Assembly (NCBI GenBank): GCA_041659285.1 | Contig: JBAZYO010000001.1 | Coordinates: 62,001-126,000 of the forward strand | Direction of reading: 5' to 3' | Length of the DNA: 64,000 bases | Origin: Vicinamibacterales bacterium | Lineage (GTDB): Bacteria > Acidobacteriota > Vicinamibacteria > Vicinamibacterales > UBA2999 | Shown: positions 1 through 8,571 of the stretch, one piece after another | Position numbering within the stretch: position 1 is the first letter of the stretch | How the letters are laid out: every line of letters begins with the position of its first letter | The notes under the pieces: model-generated | Told to the model about the DNA's origin: nothing | The model's input: only the letters and a program-made list of their open reading frames with translations | The model's database searches: none | Made by a program: the position numbers and the translations under genes

Positions 1-1
1 C

Positions 2-1147
2 GTTGGCCTCGGCCAGTGCGTGAGCTGGGGCGTGCTGTATTACGCCTTCAGCGTGCTCATCGTTCCCGTGGAGCGCCACCTCGGCGTCGCCCGCTGGGTC
101 GTGGTCGGCGCGTTCTCCGTGGCGCTGCTGGTCTCGGCCGCGGTGGCGCCGCGAGTGGGCAGTCTCGTCGATCGCGGACATGGTCCGTCCGTGGTGCAGG
201 CCGGTGGCCTGGCCGCGGCGGGCCTGCTCGCGTCGTGGGCGCTGGTGCCAAACGTCTACCTCACGTACCTGATCTGGGCCGCGCTCGGCCTGTGCATGTC
301 GGCCGTTCTCTACGAACCGGTCTTCGCCATCGTCGGCAAGGCGGTGAGCCACGCCGGCGACCGCCTGCGGGCGATTGCGACCATCACCATCTTCGGCGGC
401 GTCGCCAGCACAGTATTCCTTCCATTGACGGGCGCGCTGGTCGAGCGCCTGGGGTGGCGCGAGGCCGTCGGCGTGCTCGCCGCGGGACTGGCCGTGACGA
501 CGCTCGCCGTCCAGCGTTTTGCATTGGCGACATTGAGCCGGCCACGCGGTGTGCCGGCGGATCCAGATCTTGACGATGGCGTCCCATCCGGTGACGTCGG
601 CAAGCGCCCGGGACTGGCCCAGATGATTGCCGTGTTCACCGGCTCGAGCTTCGTTGGTGCCGCCCTGGCCACCAACCTGGTTCCGGCGCTGATCGAGCGA
701 GGGCTGTCACCGACGACCGCCGCCGCGTTCGGGGGATTGTTTGGCGTGATGCAGCTCCCGGGCCGGCTCCTCTTCATGCACCACAACCGCTCCGTGAACC
801 CCATGATGCTGCTGGCCGGCAGTGTCGGCCTCCAGATCACCGGGCTGCTGGTGCTGATGGCATCGCGATCGTTCGCCGCCATTGCGGTGGGCGTGGCGTT
901 GTTCGCGTTCGGTTCCGGGCTCGCCGTTCTCGCGCGGCCGTACTTCGTGCTGGTGTTCTACGGATCCGGCCGGGCCGGAGAAATGAACGGTGTGTTCGCG
1001 CGGCCGCAGCAACTGGCGCGCGCGGCCGGCCCGGTGTGCGCCGCGGCCCTGGCCGGTGCGACCGGTTACGGTGTGGTGTTCGGACTGCTGGCGGCGGGAT
1101 TGTTGATGGTCGCGATGTCACTGACGACGACGCGGACTTCAGGGTGA
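2..1147 (+). CDS. MFS transporter, 5'-truncated by window edge
   Basis: This is a polytopic inner-membrane protein of the major facilitator superfamily. The frame is already open at base 2 and reads GLGQCVSWGVLYYAFSV, typical of the first transmembrane helix, so the true start lies left of the window; the GTG at 20 is internal. About eleven hydrophobic helices follow. A basic turn (VAPRVGSLVDRG) after the second helix matches the MFS loop 2-3 position. A hydrophilic central loop (SRPRGVPADPDLDD) separates the two halves. The substrate cannot be told from the sequence. The gene converges on sodC, with a stem-loop between them. Confidence 0.85.
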   Translation, partial: VGLGQCVSWGVLYYAFSVLIVPVERHLGVARWVVVGAFSVALLVSAAVAPRVGSLVDRGHGPSVVQAGGLAAAGLLASWALVPNVYLTYLIWAALGLCMSAVLYEPVFAIVGKAVSHAGDRLRAIATITIFGGVASTVFLPLTGALVERLGWREAVGVLAAGLAVTTLAVQRFALATLSRPRGVPADPDLDDGVPSGDVGKRPGLAQMIAVFTGSSFVGAALATNLVPALIERGLSPTTAAAFGGLFGVMQLPGRLLFMHHNRSVNPMMLLAGSVGLQITGLLVLMASRSFAAIAVGVALFAFGSGLAVLARPYFVLVFYGSGRAGEMNGVFARPQQLARAAGPVCAAALAGATGYGVVFGLLAAGLLMVAMSLTTTRTSG

Positions 1148-1154
1148 GGGAGCC

Positions 1155-1184
1155 GGGAGAAGATCCCGACGAGGATCCTCTCCC
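1155..1184. terminator. Stem-loop between convergent MFS and sodC genes
   Basis: Arms GGGAGAAGATCC and GGATCCTCTCCC pair at 11 of 12 positions across a 6-nt loop. There is no T-run on either side, so this is a candidate bidirectional terminator or 3'-end stabiliser, not a classical intrinsic terminator. Confidence 0.45.
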
Positions 1185-1205
1185 GTCCGTCAGGGAGCGC
1201 AGCGA

Positions 1206-1718
1206 CTACTTGATGATGACGGCGCACGCGATGCGGTCGCCGGCGGCGCCGCCCGGGTCGGTCTTCATGTCGTCGGCCGCGGCGTGAACCATCAGCGCCG
1301 TGCCGCCGTTGGCGTAAATCGAGTTGGCGCCTTCACCCATCGTCACGGCCTTGTTGGTGACGGTGGCCTTGGCGGTGCCGTCGGCGGCCACGGTGAAGTT
1401 CATCATGTCGCCGGCGTGCGGGCCTTCGGGGCTCTGCAGGCCGTGCTTCTTGCCGGCGGGGTTGAAGTGCGGACCGGCGCTGGTAAACGCGGGGCCTTCG
1501 CACTTGGCGACCGAGTGAATGTGAATCGCGTGTTCGCCGGGCGTGAGGCCCTTCAGGTCGAGGGCGATCGAGATACCGCCGCCGCTCGCGGCCGAAATCA
1601 TGGCCATGCCGACCGATGCGCCCTTGGCGTCCTTCAGGTCAACGTGCTTCATGCCTTGCGCCGACAGGCCGAGCGTCACAACGAACGAGAGCGCGATAGT
1701 CGAAAGTATCCGGGTCAT
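1206..1718 (-). CDS. sodC: Cu/Zn superoxide dismutase (SodC)
   Basis: A 170-residue secreted enzyme that dismutates superoxide in the periplasm. An N-terminal signal peptide ends near GLSAQG. The copper-binding motif GEHAIHIH is followed by AGPHFNP, KKHG and GPHAGD, which carry zinc and copper ligands. The C-terminal block around ALMVHAAADD and GDRIACAVI contains the last copper histidine and the second disulfide cysteine, which can pair with the Cys in AKCEGP. The length fits the bacterial family. The gene is monocistronic and convergent with the MFS gene. Confidence 0.93.
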   Translation of the reverse strand: MTRILSTIALSFVVTLGLSAQGMKHVDLKDAKGASVGMAMISAASGGGISIALDLKGLTPGEHAIHIHSVAKCEGPAFTSAGPHFNPAGKKHGLQSPEGPHAGDMMNFTVAADGTAKATVTNKAVTMGEGANSIYANGGTALMVHAAADDMKTDPGGAAGDRIACAVIIK

Positions 1719-1837
1719 GGTGCTCCTCGAGAAACGTGTTCAGCTGGGTCGCGGATGCCCGGTCCGGGCGGGCGCCCATCCCGGTCATGATCGCACATTA
1801 TCGGCCCAGGCTCGACCTCCGGGGCGCCGGGCGTATC

Positions 1838-1859
1838 GTTAACGCGGTTGTAACATCCC
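1838..1859 (+). promoter_or_regulatory. Candidate Pho box upstream of the TonB receptor
   Basis: Two TAAC cores start at 1840 and 1851, exactly 11 bp apart, in the context GTTAACGCGGT / TGTAACATCCC. PhoB-type boxes are direct 7-bp repeats with 4-bp spacers, which gives the same 11-bp period. A matching pair lies before the DUF47/PiT genes at 7910-7931. A weak -10-like CATACC lies at 1874. PhoB control is inferred. Confidence 0.5.
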
Positions 1860-1958
1860 CGTCGCAGGCGATTCATACCGTCTCACTAACCTGAACACGT
1901 TGCTTCTGCGTCCCCGGGCGGGCCGGAAGCGTGTTCCTGTTTTCATGTTGAGGGGTGT

Positions 1959-4781
1959 ATGAGCCTTCGAACGATAAGCGTGGCAATGCTCTCGAGCTGG
2001 CTGCTCCTGGGCACCGCTGAGCCGGTGCTGGCCGGGCAGGCCTCGCAAACCGCCGCGGTGCGCAAGGTCCGGGTGACCGGCGTCGTCCGCGACGATTCCA
2101 ACAACATCACGCTCCCCGGCGTGCCGGTCGAGGTGATCGGCAACGGCACGGTCTATACGGACGTCGATGGCCGCTACGTGCTCGACCTGGCGCCGGGCAG
2201 CCATGACCTGCGCGTCACCCTCGAGGGCTACGAGCCGCGGACGATCCACGTCACCGTGCCGGCCGGTTCGCGCGCGATCGACGCCAATGTCGGCCTCGCG
2301 ATGTCGCGCTTCGCCGAAACCGTCACGGTGCGGGGCGACGCGTCCGTGGACGCGGTGACCTCATCGGCTGAAGCGCAGATCGTCGAGCGCAAGAACTCGG
2401 CGGTCATCACCGACAACCTGGGCTCGCAGGAGATGAAGAAGAACGCCGACTCCGACGCCGCCGCGGCGATGCAGCGGGTGACGGGCCTCTCGGTGGTGGA
2501 CAACCAGTATGTGTTCGTCCGCGGCCTCGGCGAGCGCTACAGCAACACCACGCTGGCCGGCTCGACGCTGCCGACGACCGAACCGGACAAGAAGGTCGTG
2601 CCGCTGGATCTGTTCCCGGCCGGGCTGCTGGACAGCGTCCAGGTCAGCAAGTCGTACTCGCCGGACCGCTCCGCGGAGTTCGCCGGCGGCCTGGTGCAGA
2701 TCAACCCGCTGAAGTTCCCGAACCGTCCTGTCCTTGACTTCTCCTACGGCCTGAATTTCTACTCCAACGCCACGGGCAAGTCGCTGCCGCTCAGCCCGCT
2801 GGGCCGGCGCGACTGGCTGGGCTTTGACGATGGCGCGCGGGCGCTGCCGGCGGGCATGCCGTCGAACAAGATCGTCCGCCGCGGCGTCTATACGCCGGAT
2901 GTCGGCTACTTACCCGAACAGACCGCGACCTTCGGCCGCCTGCTGGACAACCAGTGGCGTCCGGTGGCGGCCGATGGCGCGCCCGGCCAGAACTGGGGCG
3001 CGGTGTTCGGCAACCGCTTCGGCAAGTTCGGCCTGGTCGCGAGCGCCATGCATTCCTACAAGGAACAGTATGTCGAGGAGGATCGCGCGTTCTACCGCGT
3101 TGGCGACAGCGCCACCGAGCTCGAGGCGGTCAGCGACTACCACATGAAGACCGGCACCCAGCGCGCCCAGCTCGGTGCGGTGGCCAACCTGTCGTACCAG
3201 TTCAGCACCAACCACCGCGTCTCGCTCGAGAACTTCTACAGCCACAGCGGCCGCGACGAGGGCCGGACCTTCGAGGGGCCGAACACCGAGAACAACTTCT
3301 ACTACTACAACAGCCGGCTGCAGTTCATCGAAGAGGGCCTGATGTCGAACGCCCTCACCGGCGAGCACTTCCTCCGCGGCCTCGGCGGCAGCCGCATCGA
3401 CTGGCGCGTGAACTACGCCAACGCCAATCGCGACGAACCGGACCTGCGGGAAACGCTCTACCAGCAGCCGTTCCGCTCGGGCACGTCGCAGCCCAATCTC
3501 AGCATCGCGCCGGTGCTGGCCGACGAGTCGCAGAGCGGCTTCCGCCTGTTCAACAACCTCGACGACAAGACGCTCGACGTCGCCGCCAACTGGAGCGTGT
3601 TCAAGACCTCCGGCAACCGGCCGACGCAGTTCAAGTTCGGCGTGAATTACGTTGATCGCACCCGGGACTTCGAATCCCGCCGCTTCCGCTACATCCCGGT
3701 CGTCCTGTCGAAGTCGGATCCGCCCGCGCTGCTCTTCAACGCGACGCTGCAGCCCGAGGCGCTGTTCACGCAGCAGAACATCGGCACCGCCTTCCGCTTC
3801 AACGAGGAGACCCGTCCGGTGGACGCCTACAGCGGGGATCAGACCACCGCGGCGGCGTATGGCATGGTTGACATCGCGCTGACCGGGCAGACCCGGATCA
3901 ACGGCGGCGTGCGCGTCGAGCAGTTCGACCAGACCGTCGAGACCTTCGACCCGTTCGGCCTGTTCGTCCGCACCATCTCCGCCAACCTCAAGAACACGGA
4001 CGTGTTCCCGGCCATCAACCTGGTGCAGTCGTTCGGCGGCCGCCAGAACCTTCGCCTGAGCTACAGCTCGACGGTGAACCGGCCCGAGTTCCGCGAGCTG
4101 GCCGCCTTCGAGTTCACCGACGTCGTCGGCAGCCGGGCCACGCGCGGCAATCCCGACCTCCAGCGCGCGCTGATCCAGAACGTCGATGCCCGCTGGGAGT
4201 TCTTCCCCGGTGGCCGCAGCATCCTGTCGACCAGCGTGTTCTACAAGCGCTTCGACAAGCCAATCGAGCGCGTGGTGATCGCCGGCGCGCAGCCGATCGC
4301 GACGTTCCAGAACTCCGACAAGGCCAGCAACGTCGGCGTCGAGCTCGAAGGCGCGTATGACTTCGGCCACGGCCTGTTCTTGAACGCGAACTACACGTTC
4401 GTCAACTCGAAGATCACGCTGCTGCCTGAACAGCGCTCGGTGCAGACGTCGCTCGAGCGCCCGCTGGCGGGGCAGTCGAAGAACCTGTTCAACCTGACGG
4501 CGGAGTACGCCACCCGCGGCTTCTCGGCGCGCGTGCTGGTGAACTACTTCGGCGACCGCATTTCCGATGTCGGCTCCAACCAGGCGCCGGACATCCTCGA
4601 GCAGGGCCGCGAGACCGTCGACTTCGTGGTGCAGCAGCGGCTGGGGTCGCGCCTGAACCTGCGGCTCAGCGCCGAGAACCTGACCGACGCCGACTACCGG
4701 TTTACCCAGGGCTCCGAGAGCCAGCGCGCCTTCAAGCTGGGCCGCGTGTTCGGCTTCTCGCTCGGCCTCAACATGTTCTAG
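1959..4781 (+). CDS. TonB-dependent outer-membrane receptor
   Basis: A 940-residue outer-membrane transporter that imports a ligand using TonB energy. The signal peptide ends near residue 26. Residues about 36-115 form a carboxypeptidase-regulatory-like beta domain (GVVRDDSNNITLPGVPVEV, DGRYVLDLAPG). A TonB-box-like ETVTV lies at 120-124. The plug follows (AAMQRVTGLSVVDNQYVFVRG, LDSVQVSKSYSPDRS), and then a 22-strand-type barrel ending GFSLGLNMF with the expected terminal aromatic residue. The gene lies 33 bp before a beta-helix protein, probably one operon. The Pho-box-like repeat upstream suggests phosphate-starvation control, so a phosphorus-containing ligand is a reasonable guess and no more. 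Confidence 0.88.
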   Translation: MSLRTISVAMLSSWLLLGTAEPVLAGQASQTAAVRKVRVTGVVRDDSNNITLPGVPVEVIGNGTVYTDVDGRYVLDLAPGSHDLRVTLEGYEPRTIHVTVPAGSRAIDANVGLAMSRFAETVTVRGDASVDAVTSSAEAQIVERKNSAVITDNLGSQEMKKNADSDAAAAMQRVTGLSVVDNQYVFVRGLGERYSNTTLAGSTLPTTEPDKKVVPLDLFPAGLLDSVQVSKSYSPDRSAEFAGGLVQINPLKFPNRPVLDFSYGLNFYSNATGKSLPLSPLGRRDWLGFDDGARALPAGMPSNKIVRRGVYTPDVGYLPEQTATFGRLLDNQWRPVAADGAPGQNWGAVFGNRFGKFGLVASAMHSYKEQYVEEDRAFYRVGDSATELEAVSDYHMKTGTQRAQLGAVANLSYQFSTNHRVSLENFYSHSGRDEGRTFEGPNTENNFYYYNSRLQFIEEGLMSNALTGEHFLRGLGGSRIDWRVNYANANRDEPDLRETLYQQPFRSGTSQPNLSIAPVLADESQSGFRLFNNLDDKTLDVAANWSVFKTSGNRPTQFKFGVNYVDRTRDFESRRFRYIPVVLSKSDPPALLFNATLQPEALFTQQNIGTAFRFNEETRPVDAYSGDQTTAAAYGMVDIALTGQTRINGGVRVEQFDQTVETFDPFGLFVRTISANLKNTDVFPAINLVQSFGGRQNLRLSYSSTVNRPEFRELAAFEFTDVVGSRATRGNPDLQRALIQNVDARWEFFPGGRSILSTSVFYKRFDKPIERVVIAGAQPIATFQNSDKASNVGVELEGAYDFGHGLFLNANYTFVNSKITLLPEQRSVQTSLERPLAGQSKNLFNLTAEYATRGFSARVLVNYFGDRISDVGSNQAPDILEQGRETVDFVVQQRLGSRLNLRLSAENLTDADYRFTQGSESQRAFKLGRVFGFSLGLNMF

Positions 4782-4814
4782 CAGCGGATTAATACAGGAG
4801 CGGATGAGGACATC

Positions 4815-6137
4815 ATGAATCAGGTTTCACGCACTCTGGCCGCGGTCGTAGTGGGCGCGGCGCTCACGGTGGGCCAACTGGCCTCGCTGCGGGCCGACCA
4901 GGCGCCGCCGGTAACCGTCGCCGGCATCGACAAGCCGGTCATCGTGGTGACCGGCGAGATCGCCGGTACCGAGAACTGGACCAGCAACTACTACTACGTC
5001 TTGCGCGGCGCGGTCTTCGTCCGCTCCGGCGGCACGCTCAATATCGCCGCGGGCACCACGATTATCGGCGAGTCGGGCAGCGTCGGCACGTTGGTCGTGC
5101 TGAAGGGCGGCCGCATCAACGCCATCGGCACCCGCACGGCGCCGATCGTGTTCACCAGCGACCAGCCGGTCGGCAGCCGCGACCGCGGCGACTGGGGCGG
5201 CCTGATCATCAACGGCTCGGCCCCCCTCAACCTCGAGGGCGGCGAGGGCCAGGGCGAGGCCGACACCGGCATCTACGGCGGCACCAACCCGAACGACAAC
5301 AGCGGCACGCTGCGCTACGTCCGCGTCGAGTTCGCCGGCGTCGAGTTCAGCCCCGACAACGAGCTGAACGGCATCGCCTTCCAGGGTGTCGGCAACGGCG
5401 GCTCGTTCGACTACATGCAGATTCACATGAACCGCGACGACGCCATCGAGTTCTTCGGCGGCACCGTGGACGTGAAGCACGTCGTCGCCTCGAACGCGGC
5501 CGACGACAGCTTCGACTGGACCTTCGGCTGGACCGGCCGGGCGCAGTTTGTCGCCATTCACCAGCGCGGCGACGACGCCGACAACGGCATCGAGGCCGAC
5601 AACAACGAGTTCAACAACAACCTGCTGCCGCGGTCGAACCCGCAGATCTACAACATCACGCTGTGCGGCGATCCCGACCGCAACGAGGGCAGCGAGTCGG
5701 CTCGTGCCGCCAACCTCCGGCGCGGCACCGCGTTCACGATTCGCAACTTCCTGGTGACCGGATTCAAGTCGGTGGGCTTCCAGATTTCCGATGCGTCAAC
5801 AGCGGCGCAAGTGGCGAACGGAACGTCGGAGATGGGCGCCGGCGTGGCGTGGGGCATGACCTCGAACATGCACTCCAGCGTGACGCCGTACATCACCAGC
5901 GGCCGCTTCCCGAGCGTCAGGCTGGGCACCGACCCGGGCCTGTCAACGACCGGCTGCGCGAACCACGAGAATCCCAACTTCCAGCCGAGCGGCGTCGCGA
6001 CGCTGGCCGGTGGTCAGCTCGCGCCGATTCAGCCGCCCAACGACGGCTTCTTCGAGCCGGTCACCTTCATTGGCGCGGTGCCGCCGGCCCCGGCCGACAA
6101 CTGGATGACTGGCTGGACGTCGTTTCCACAGCGATAG
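4815..6137 (+). CDS. Secreted right-handed beta-helix protein paired with the TonB receptor
   Basis: A 440-residue exported protein with a signal peptide ending near SLRADQA. The middle is rich in short repeating strands typical of a right-handed beta-helix (GGTLNIAAGTTIIGESGS, LVVLKGGRINAIGT, WGGLIINGSAPLN). It also has many Asp/Asn motifs (NRDDAIEFFGGT, ADDSFDWTFGW, DDADNGIEADNNEFNNN). Similar beta-helix proteins sit beside TonB receptors in other Gram-negative bacteria. No catalytic residues can be assigned. Its position as second gene behind a possible Pho box suggests a surface partner that binds or processes the receptor's ligand. It could also be a structural surface protein. Confidence 0.75.
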   Translation: MNQVSRTLAAVVVGAALTVGQLASLRADQAPPVTVAGIDKPVIVVTGEIAGTENWTSNYYYVLRGAVFVRSGGTLNIAAGTTIIGESGSVGTLVVLKGGRINAIGTRTAPIVFTSDQPVGSRDRGDWGGLIINGSAPLNLEGGEGQGEADTGIYGGTNPNDNSGTLRYVRVEFAGVEFSPDNELNGIAFQGVGNGGSFDYMQIHMNRDDAIEFFGGTVDVKHVVASNAADDSFDWTFGWTGRAQFVAIHQRGDDADNGIEADNNEFNNNLLPRSNPQIYNITLCGDPDRNEGSESARAANLRRGTAFTIRNFLVTGFKSVGFQISDASTAAQVANGTSEMGAGVAWGMTSNMHSSVTPYITSGRFPSVRLGTDPGLSTTGCANHENPNFQPSGVATLAGGQLAPIQPPNDGFFEPVTFIGAVPPAPADNWMTGWTSFPQR

Positions 6138-6158
6138 TCGGCGGAGTACCATAGTTTC

Positions 6159-6674
6159 GTGACAGTCATCAAGGGGCTGGGTGGGGTGGTCATCGCGCTG
6201 GCGATGACCGCCTGCACCCCGCCGACCTCTCCCTCCAACAAGACGCCGCTGTCCAACACGTTCGACACACCGGAGGCGCTGGCCCAGGCCGTGCTCAGCC
6301 GGCTGGCGAGCCGCGACGTGGCTGGCCTGAAAGCCCTGGCCTTGTCCGAATCGGAATTCAGGGACCACGTGTGGCCGGAGCTCCCGGCCAGCCGTCCCGA
6401 GCGAAATGTGCCGTTCGACTACGCGTGGCAGCAGATGAAGCAGCGGAGCGACGGCGCGCTCGAGGGGACCCTCGGGCGTTACGGCGGGCGTCCGCTCACC
6501 TTCGTCAGGACCCGATACACCGGCGAGACCACCAGCTACCAGTCGTTCGCGGTCATGCGTGAGAGCGAAGTGGTGGCCGTCGACGAAACCGGGCGTGAGC
6601 TGGTGCTCCAATTGTTCGGTTCGGCGATGGTGAAAGACGGCCGCTACAAGCTCTTCTCGTTCGTCGTTGATTAG
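6159..6674 (+). CDS. Putative lipoprotein of unknown function
   Basis: The start is GTG at 6159, only 6 nt after a TACCAT hexamer, so the transcript may be leaderless. The 171-residue product begins with a hydrophobic segment and the lipobox MTAC, so it is probably lipidated at Cys-19. The mature part is soluble, with one helical segment (PEALAQAVLSRLASRDVAGLKAL) and an alpha+beta C-terminal half ending in KLFSFVVD. I do not recognise the family. It sits 21 bp after the beta-helix gene in the same direction and may be co-transcribed with it. It is convergent with acr3. Confidence 0.7.
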   Translation: MTVIKGLGGVVIALAMTACTPPTSPSNKTPLSNTFDTPEALAQAVLSRLASRDVAGLKALALSESEFRDHVWPELPASRPERNVPFDYAWQQMKQRSDGALEGTLGRYGGRPLTFVRTRYTGETTSYQSFAVMRESEVVAVDETGRELVLQLFGSAMVKDGRYKLFSFVVD

Positions 6675-6681
6675 CCCCGTC

Positions 6682-7794
6682 TCATTGCGCTGCCGGCACG
6701 GCGTCGTCGCTGACCCGGCCGCCGTAGATCCGTCGCAGGAAATACAGACTCACGTGGACCAGTCCGACCAGGACCGGCACCTCCACCAGCGGGCCAACCA
6801 CGGTGGTGAACGCGATCGGGGAGGCGATGCCGAACACGCCAATCGCCACCGCGATCGCCAACTCGAAGTTGTTGCCCGCGGCGGTAAAGGCCAGGGTCGC
6901 GGCCCGCGAGTAGTCCGCCCCGAACCTCCAGGCCATGAAGAAGCTGACCAGGAACATGACGCCGAAGTAGGTACTGAGCGGCACCGCAATCCACAGCACA
7001 TCCAGCGGCTGGGACACGATCCGCTGGCCCTGCATCGAGAACATCACCACGATGGTGAACAGGAGGGCGACCAGCGTGATCGGCGAGATGGCCGGCACGA
7101 ACACGCGGTCGTACCAGCCATGACCTTTCAGCGGCACCAGGATTACGCGGCTGAGAATGCCCGCCGCGAACGGAATCCCGAGGTAGATCATCACGCTGCT
7201 GAAGATCTCGGTGATGCTGACCTCGACGGTCATGCCCTGCATCCCGAACAGCGGCGGCAGCACCGTGACGAACACCCACGCGTACAAGCCAAACGTGACG
7301 ATCTGGAACACGCTATTGAGTGCCACCAGCCCGGCGGCGTACTCGCTGTTGCCCCGGGCCAGCTGGTTCCACACCAGCACCATGGCGATGCATCGGGCGA
7401 TGCCCACCAGGATGAGTCCCACCATGTAGGAGCCCCAGCGGGGATCGGGCCCAAGCAGCGCCGGCGCGATCATTCCGAAGAACACGAGGGCCAGCGCGAA
7501 CATGAGGATCGGGCCAACGATCCAGTTCTGGACGAGTGACAGCCCCAGGATCCGGAGGTCGGCAAAGACCTTGGGCATCAGCTCGTACTTCACCTTCGCC
7601 AGCGGCGGGTACATCATCAGGATCAGCCCGACGGCGATCAGGAGGTTGGTGTTCTCGCCGACGGTGAGGGCGCCGTTGAACCGCTCGACGGCCGTTTGAA
7701 ACAGGTAGCCGGCCGTCACCCCCACGGCCATGGCGGCAAATATCCAGACCGTGAGGTAGCGGTCGAGGAATGACAGATCCTTGGCAATGCTCAT
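6682..7794 (-). CDS. acr3: Arsenite efflux transporter, Acr3 family
   Basis: A 370-residue inner-membrane protein with about ten helices that exports arsenite. The segment GLILVGIARCIAMVLVWNQL holds the conserved Cys of the fourth helix. FTAAGNNFELAIAVAIGVFG is a second strong Acr3 signature. No arsR or arsC is nearby. Instead the gene diverges from a DUF47/PiT phosphate importer across a 153-bp spacer that holds a possible Pho box. Phosphate importers also admit arsenate, so this pairing may limit arsenic damage during phosphate scavenging. The family call is firm; the shared regulation is inferred. Confidence 0.92.
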   Translation of the reverse strand: MSIAKDLSFLDRYLTVWIFAAMAVGVTAGYLFQTAVERFNGALTVGENTNLLIAVGLILMMYPPLAKVKYELMPKVFADLRILGLSLVQNWIVGPILMFALALVFFGMIAPALLGPDPRWGSYMVGLILVGIARCIAMVLVWNQLARGNSEYAAGLVALNSVFQIVTFGLYAWVFVTVLPPLFGMQGMTVEVSITEIFSSVMIYLGIPFAAGILSRVILVPLKGHGWYDRVFVPAISPITLVALLFTIVVMFSMQGQRIVSQPLDVLWIAVPLSTYFGVMFLVSFFMAWRFGADYSRAATLAFTAAGNNFELAIAVAIGVFGIASPIAFTTVVGPLVEVPVLVGLVHVSLYFLRRIYGGRVSDDAVPAAQ

Positions 7795-7909
7795 GATTGG
7801 CCGGCCGCCGACCCTGCGAAAATGCGTGAGTAATCAGCCAAGCGGCCCGAATCTGGCGGGGGAATGGCAGCCATATCCGTAGTGTTGATTGACGATATCC
7901 ATGCGCAAT

Positions 7910-7931
7910 GTAACATCCGCGTAACATTCGC
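7910..7931 (+). promoter_or_regulatory. Candidate Pho box upstream of DUF47/PiT
   Basis: Two tandem 11-mers, GTAACATCCGC and GTAACATTCGC, differ at one position. The 11-bp period and TAAC cores match the element at 1838-1859. A CATACT hexamer at 7936-7941 lies 6 nt before the GTG start at 7948, which would give a leaderless transcript. Binding by the PhoB encoded at 13095-13799 is inferred. Confidence 0.6.
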
Positions 7932-7947
7932 GTGCCATACTTCCGCC

Positions 7948-8565
7948 GTGCGATTCCGCCTCATCCCCAGAGAAGAGAAGTTTTTCGCTGATTTCATCGC
8001 CCTGGCCGACCGCATCGTGTCGGGTGCCACCCTGCTCGAGCGCATGCTCGCGTCGGACCCGCCCGCCTGGGACACCGCGCTGCAGATCAAGCAGGTCGAA
8101 AGCGAGTGCGACACCCTGACCCACGGCATCATCCAGCGGTTGAACTCCACGTTCGTCACGCCGATCGATCGCGAAGACATCCACGCGCTCGCCAAGTCGC
8201 TGGACGATGTGATGGATGCCATCGACGCGGCGGCCACCGTCACGCGCCGCTACCGCATGGCGTCGCTGCGCTACGGCGCGCGGGAACTGGCGTCGCTGAC
8301 GTGGCAGTCGGCCATGCAGGTCAAGGTCGCCGTCGAAGCCCTCGAGCGCAAGGTCGGCGTGCACGACCTCGCCGTGGAAGTGAACCGGCTCGAGAACGCC
8401 GCCGACGACATTCATGACGAGGCCCTGCGCCGGCTGTTCGAGGAAGAGAAGGACGCGATCACGGTGATCAAGTGGAAGGAAGTGCTCGACCTGCTCGAAG
8501 AGGCGACCGACCGTTGCGAGGACTGCGCCAACGTCCTCGAGAGCGTTGTGGTCAAGCACGGGTAG
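7948..8565 (+). CDS. DUF47 family PhoU-like protein
   Basis: A 205-residue all-helical cytoplasmic protein related to PhoU, usually encoded before a PiT transporter and thought to modulate it. I chose GTG at 7948, giving the family's usual N-terminus VRFRLIPREEKFFADF. The in-frame ATG at 7864 would place the Pho-box repeat inside the gene. Conserved segments include DREDIHALAKSLDDVMDAID, with the acidic metal-binding pattern of PhoU proteins, and NAADDIHDEALRRLF. The stop is 6 bp before the PiT start, so the two form an operon. Confidence 0.88.
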   Translation: MRFRLIPREEKFFADFIALADRIVSGATLLERMLASDPPAWDTALQIKQVESECDTLTHGIIQRLNSTFVTPIDREDIHALAKSLDDVMDAIDAAATVTRRYRMASLRYGARELASLTWQSAMQVKVAVEALERKVGVHDLAVEVNRLENAADDIHDEALRRLFEEEKDAITVIKWKEVLDLLEEATDRCEDCANVLESVVVKHG

Positions 8566-8571
8566 CGGTCC

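Noticed and set aside
2910..4370. Long minus-strand frame opposite the TonB receptor
   Set aside because: Codon-bias shadow of the plus-strand gene. Composition is Ala/Val/Glu/Arg-rich with no motif.
7864..7947. ATG 7864 as the DUF47 start
   Set aside because: It would place the Pho-box repeat inside the gene. GTG 7948 gives the family N-terminus.
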